This document shows, in pieces, positions 61,917 through 64,000 of a DNA stretch of 64,000 nt (position 1 is the stretch's first letter; each line of letters begins with the position of its first letter). Source of the stretch: CAVVUC01 sp963751395 (GTDB taxonomy: Bacteria > Verrucomicrobiota > Verrucomicrobiia > Chthoniobacterales > Chthoniobacteraceae); the NCBI GenBank assembly GCA_963751395.1, contig CAVVUC010000003.1, positions 124,001 through 188,000 on the forward strand, read 5' to 3'. Position numbers and translations under genes: made by a program. The notes under the pieces are model-generated. The model had not been told where the DNA came from, searched no databases, and worked only from the letters and a program-made list of their open reading frames with translations.

Positions 61917-63701
61917 ATGGCTACCAAAACGAAATCCCCGAAACCGGTCAAAGCACCAACCAGTCGCAAGCCCGCGCACCGCGAGTTCTCCTCTCTCGTT
62001 GTCGATGGCGTTGAGCGCGCCCCTAGCCGCGCGATGCTGCATGCGGTCGGGTTCAGGCGCGAAGATTTCAAGAAGTCGCAGATCGGCATCGCTTCGACCT
62101 GGGGCATGGTGACGCCCTGCAACATGCACATCGACCAGCTTGCGCGCGAGGTCGAGTGCGGCGTTGCGGGGGCGGGCGGCAAGGGGGTGATCTTCGGGAC
62201 AATCACGATTTCCGACGGTATCTCGATGGGCACCGAGGGGATGAAATACTCGCTGGTGTCGCGCGAAGTGATCGCGGATTCGATCGAGACGGTGATGGGC
62301 TGCGAGGGTTTCGACGGTCTCGTGGCCATTGGTGGTTGCGACAAGAACATGCCGGGCTGTCTCATGGCCATGGCGCGGCTGAACCGGCCGTCGGTGTTCG
62401 TCTATGGCGGAACGATTCTGCCCGGGTGCATCACCGGCACGATTGTGGGCAATCGTTTGAAAAAAGAGCGGGCCGAAGAGCTGGCAAAGAAGAAGCTCGA
62501 CATTGTTTCCGTGTTCGAAGCGGTCGGAGCCCACGCCAACCACAAAATCAACGACCGCGAACTGGAGTTGATCGAGGAGAATGCGATCCCCGGAGCCGGC
62601 TCGTGCGGCGGAATGTACACGGCGAATACGATGGCGTCGGCAATCGAAGCGCTCGGCATGAGCCTGCCGAACAGCTCCGCGCAGGACGCGATTTCACCCG
62701 CAAAGACCGATGATTGCAGGCGCGCCGGGGCGGCGGTGCTGCACCTGATCAAGCGAGGCATCCGCCCGCTCGACATCCTCACGCGCGAAGCTTTTGAAAA
62801 CGCGATCACCGTGGTCGTCGCTCTCGGCGGCTCGACGAACGCCGTGCTCCATCTGCTCGCCATCGCGCACGCGGCGGGAGTGAAGCTGGCTCTCGACGAC
62901 TTCACGCGCATCGGCAGGCGCGTGCCGGTGCTTGCGGACTTGAAACCAAGCGGACGCTATCTGATGTCGGAGCTGGTCGCGATCGGCGGTCAGACTCCGC
63001 TGATGAAAATGCTTCTCGAAGAGGGCCTGCTGCACGGCGATGCACTTACCGTGACGGGCAGGACGTTGAAGGAAAATCTCAAACCGGTGAAACCGTATCC
63101 GAAGGGACAGGACATCGTCCGTCCGTTCAGCGATCCGATCAAGAAAGACAGCCATCTCGTGATCCTGCGCGGCAATCTGGCGGCTGAAGGAGCCGTCGCG
63201 AAAATCTCCGGCAAGGAAGGTCTGCAATTCACAGGCACGGCGCGGGTTTTCGAGGCGGAAGAGCAGGCACTCACAGCCATTCTCGACGGCACGGTGAAAA
63301 AAGGCGACGTGATCGTGATTCGTTACGAAGGACCGAAAGGCGGACCCGGCATGCGCGAGATGCTTTCGCCCACGAGCGCGGTCATGGGCAAGGGGCTTGG
63401 CAAAGACGTGGCGCTCATTACCGACGGACGTTTCTCCGGCGGCAGCCACGGGTTTGTGGTCGGCCATATCACGCCTGAAGCGTATTGCGGCGGAGCGATC
63501 GCGGTTGTCCGCAACGGCGACCGCATCACGATCGACGCGGAAAAGCGCACACTGACTCTCGAACTGCCCGCTTCCGAAATTGCTGCGCGCTTGAAGAAAT
63601 GGAAGGCGCCTAAACCGCGCTACACTCGTGGAGTTCTGGCGAAGTACGCGAAACTCGTCAACTCGGCGAGCGAAGGCGCGGTGACCGACGCGAGGCTTTA
63701 G
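61917..63701 (+). CDS. ilvD: Dihydroxy-acid dehydratase
   Basis: IlvD dehydrates 2,3-dihydroxy-isovalerate and the isoleucine analogue to the 2-keto acids. The 594-residue product is full length. The iron-sulfur and metal ligands are in GGCDKNMPGCLMAM and AGSCGGMYTANTM, preceded by VTPCNMHIDQLA; GRFSGGSHGFVVGHITPEA near residue 505 is the second family signature. No leader peptide or attenuator is seen before the ATG. It stands alone in the window. Confidence 0.96.
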   Translation: MATKTKSPKPVKAPTSRKPAHREFSSLVVDGVERAPSRAMLHAVGFRREDFKKSQIGIASTWGMVTPCNMHIDQLAREVECGVAGAGGKGVIFGTITISDGISMGTEGMKYSLVSREVIADSIETVMGCEGFDGLVAIGGCDKNMPGCLMAMARLNRPSVFVYGGTILPGCITGTIVGNRLKKERAEELAKKKLDIVSVFEAVGAHANHKINDRELELIEENAIPGAGSCGGMYTANTMASAIEALGMSLPNSSAQDAISPAKTDDCRRAGAAVLHLIKRGIRPLDILTREAFENAITVVVALGGSTNAVLHLLAIAHAAGVKLALDDFTRIGRRVPVLADLKPSGRYLMSELVAIGGQTPLMKMLLEEGLLHGDALTVTGRTLKENLKPVKPYPKGQDIVRPFSDPIKKDSHLVILRGNLAAEGAVAKISGKEGLQFTGTARVFEAEEQALTAILDGTVKKGDVIVIRYEGPKGGPGMREMLSPTSAVMGKGLGKDVALITDGRFSGGSHGFVVGHITPEAYCGGAIAVVRNGDRITIDAEKRTLTLELPASEIAARLKKWKAPKPRYTRGVLAKYAKLVNSASEGAVTDARL

Positions 63702-64000
63702 TTTTTCGCGATCGGATTGGCCCAAAAATCCAACAACGAGTCATTCCGAGGCTTTCACAAAACGGGATTTTGCCGGTGGCGGTGATGAAGTCGTGGCGCA
63801 GGTGGATCGGGCGCTCCGCGCGCGATGCGTTCGCAAGCCGCCTCAAGGCGCATTCTGATTTGCTGCTTCGCAGGTTCGGGCGGCATTTCTCGAACTCGAT
63901 GGGCCTGCCGTCCGTATGGAATATCGCAAGGTCCCGGCTGCCGGAGTCTCTCCGCAAATTCGAGACTTTGAGATTCAGGCAATTCTCACAGCCAATACTC
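63702..64000. other. Sequence after ilvD with no secure gene
   Basis: The minus strand reads SGSRDLAIFHTDGRPIEFEKCRPN around 63890 and suggests a remnant, but no full frame or family is clear before the window ends. No terminator is visible after ilvD. Confidence 0.3.

Overview
The window looks like the chromosome of a Verrucomicrobiota-type bacterium, probably from an environmental assembly. The indications are a GC-rich Gram-negative gene set with many lipoproteins and signal peptides, a short bacterial Pur-alpha-type (DUF3276) protein, H+-pyrophosphatase together with pyruvate phosphate dikinase, several PilT paralogues, and decayed sulfatase, LamG and heparinase-type genes. This placement is inferred from gene content; no marker phylogeny was possible.

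Layout. 0-5 kb (minus strand): a YhcH/YjgK/YiaL protein cut by the window edge, two small lipoproteins, then acpS, pdxJ and purH, and a REC-HDOD response regulator. 5-17.6 kb: an M50 site-2 protease with CBS domains, a MITE-like palindromic element, purN with rfaE2, an M29 aminopeptidase coupled to a heparinase II/III-like protein, hppA (minus), a yqjD/yqjE/yqjK-like envelope cluster and two pilT-type ATPases. 18-24.6 kb: ppdK, a Pur-alpha-like protein, orphan modB with a HAD phosphatase, a VOC protein, a second HAD phosphatase and infC (probable AUC start). 24.8-26.2 kb: a complete IS481/IS1202-like element with a 16-bp target duplication. 26.8-36.8 kb: a sirtuin, a decayed sulfatase/SGNH/LamG group, a PHP protein, fabZ and fabF (convergent), and a PPK2-SulP-membrane protein operon. 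37-41.6 kb: accessory genes: yefM-yoeB, a REP-associated transposase split by an IS630 element, REP arrays, and a tripartite hipB-hipS-hipT kinase toxin system with a recognisable promoter and two operators. 41.6-49.6 kb: an alpha-E/ATP-grasp pair, a GNAT protein, two more pilT paralogues, response regulators and a Nudix hydrolase. 49.7-51.1 kb: a second, nearly identical, inverted copy of the IS481/IS1202-like element. 51.1-61.9 kb: an accessory patchwork of restriction-modification fragments (ISP-type methylase, HsdR, HsdS), a convergent TacA/TacT-like pair, a second REP transposase, an IS4 element that truncates a zinc-ribbon protein gene, a TPR protein with a 29-residue membrane peptide, a Panacea toxin-antitoxin pair, tRNA-Leu(UAA) and a broken DruA/DUF4338 gene. 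The window ends with ilvD.

Working together. Many genes are translationally coupled by ATGA/GTGA/TTGA overlaps (pdxJ-acpS, rfaE2-purN, infC-HAD, ppk2-sulP, hipB-hipS-hipT). Six single-base insertions interrupt otherwise intact purH, two pilT genes and the ATP-grasp gene. In every case removing one base restores a full-length protein, so base-calling or assembly error is the first explanation and gene decay the second. The strongest candidates for further biology are the hipBST locus, the Panacea pair, the operon of 29-aa peptide, TPR and zinc-ribbon genes, and a palindromic element carried in frame inside a methylase remnant.
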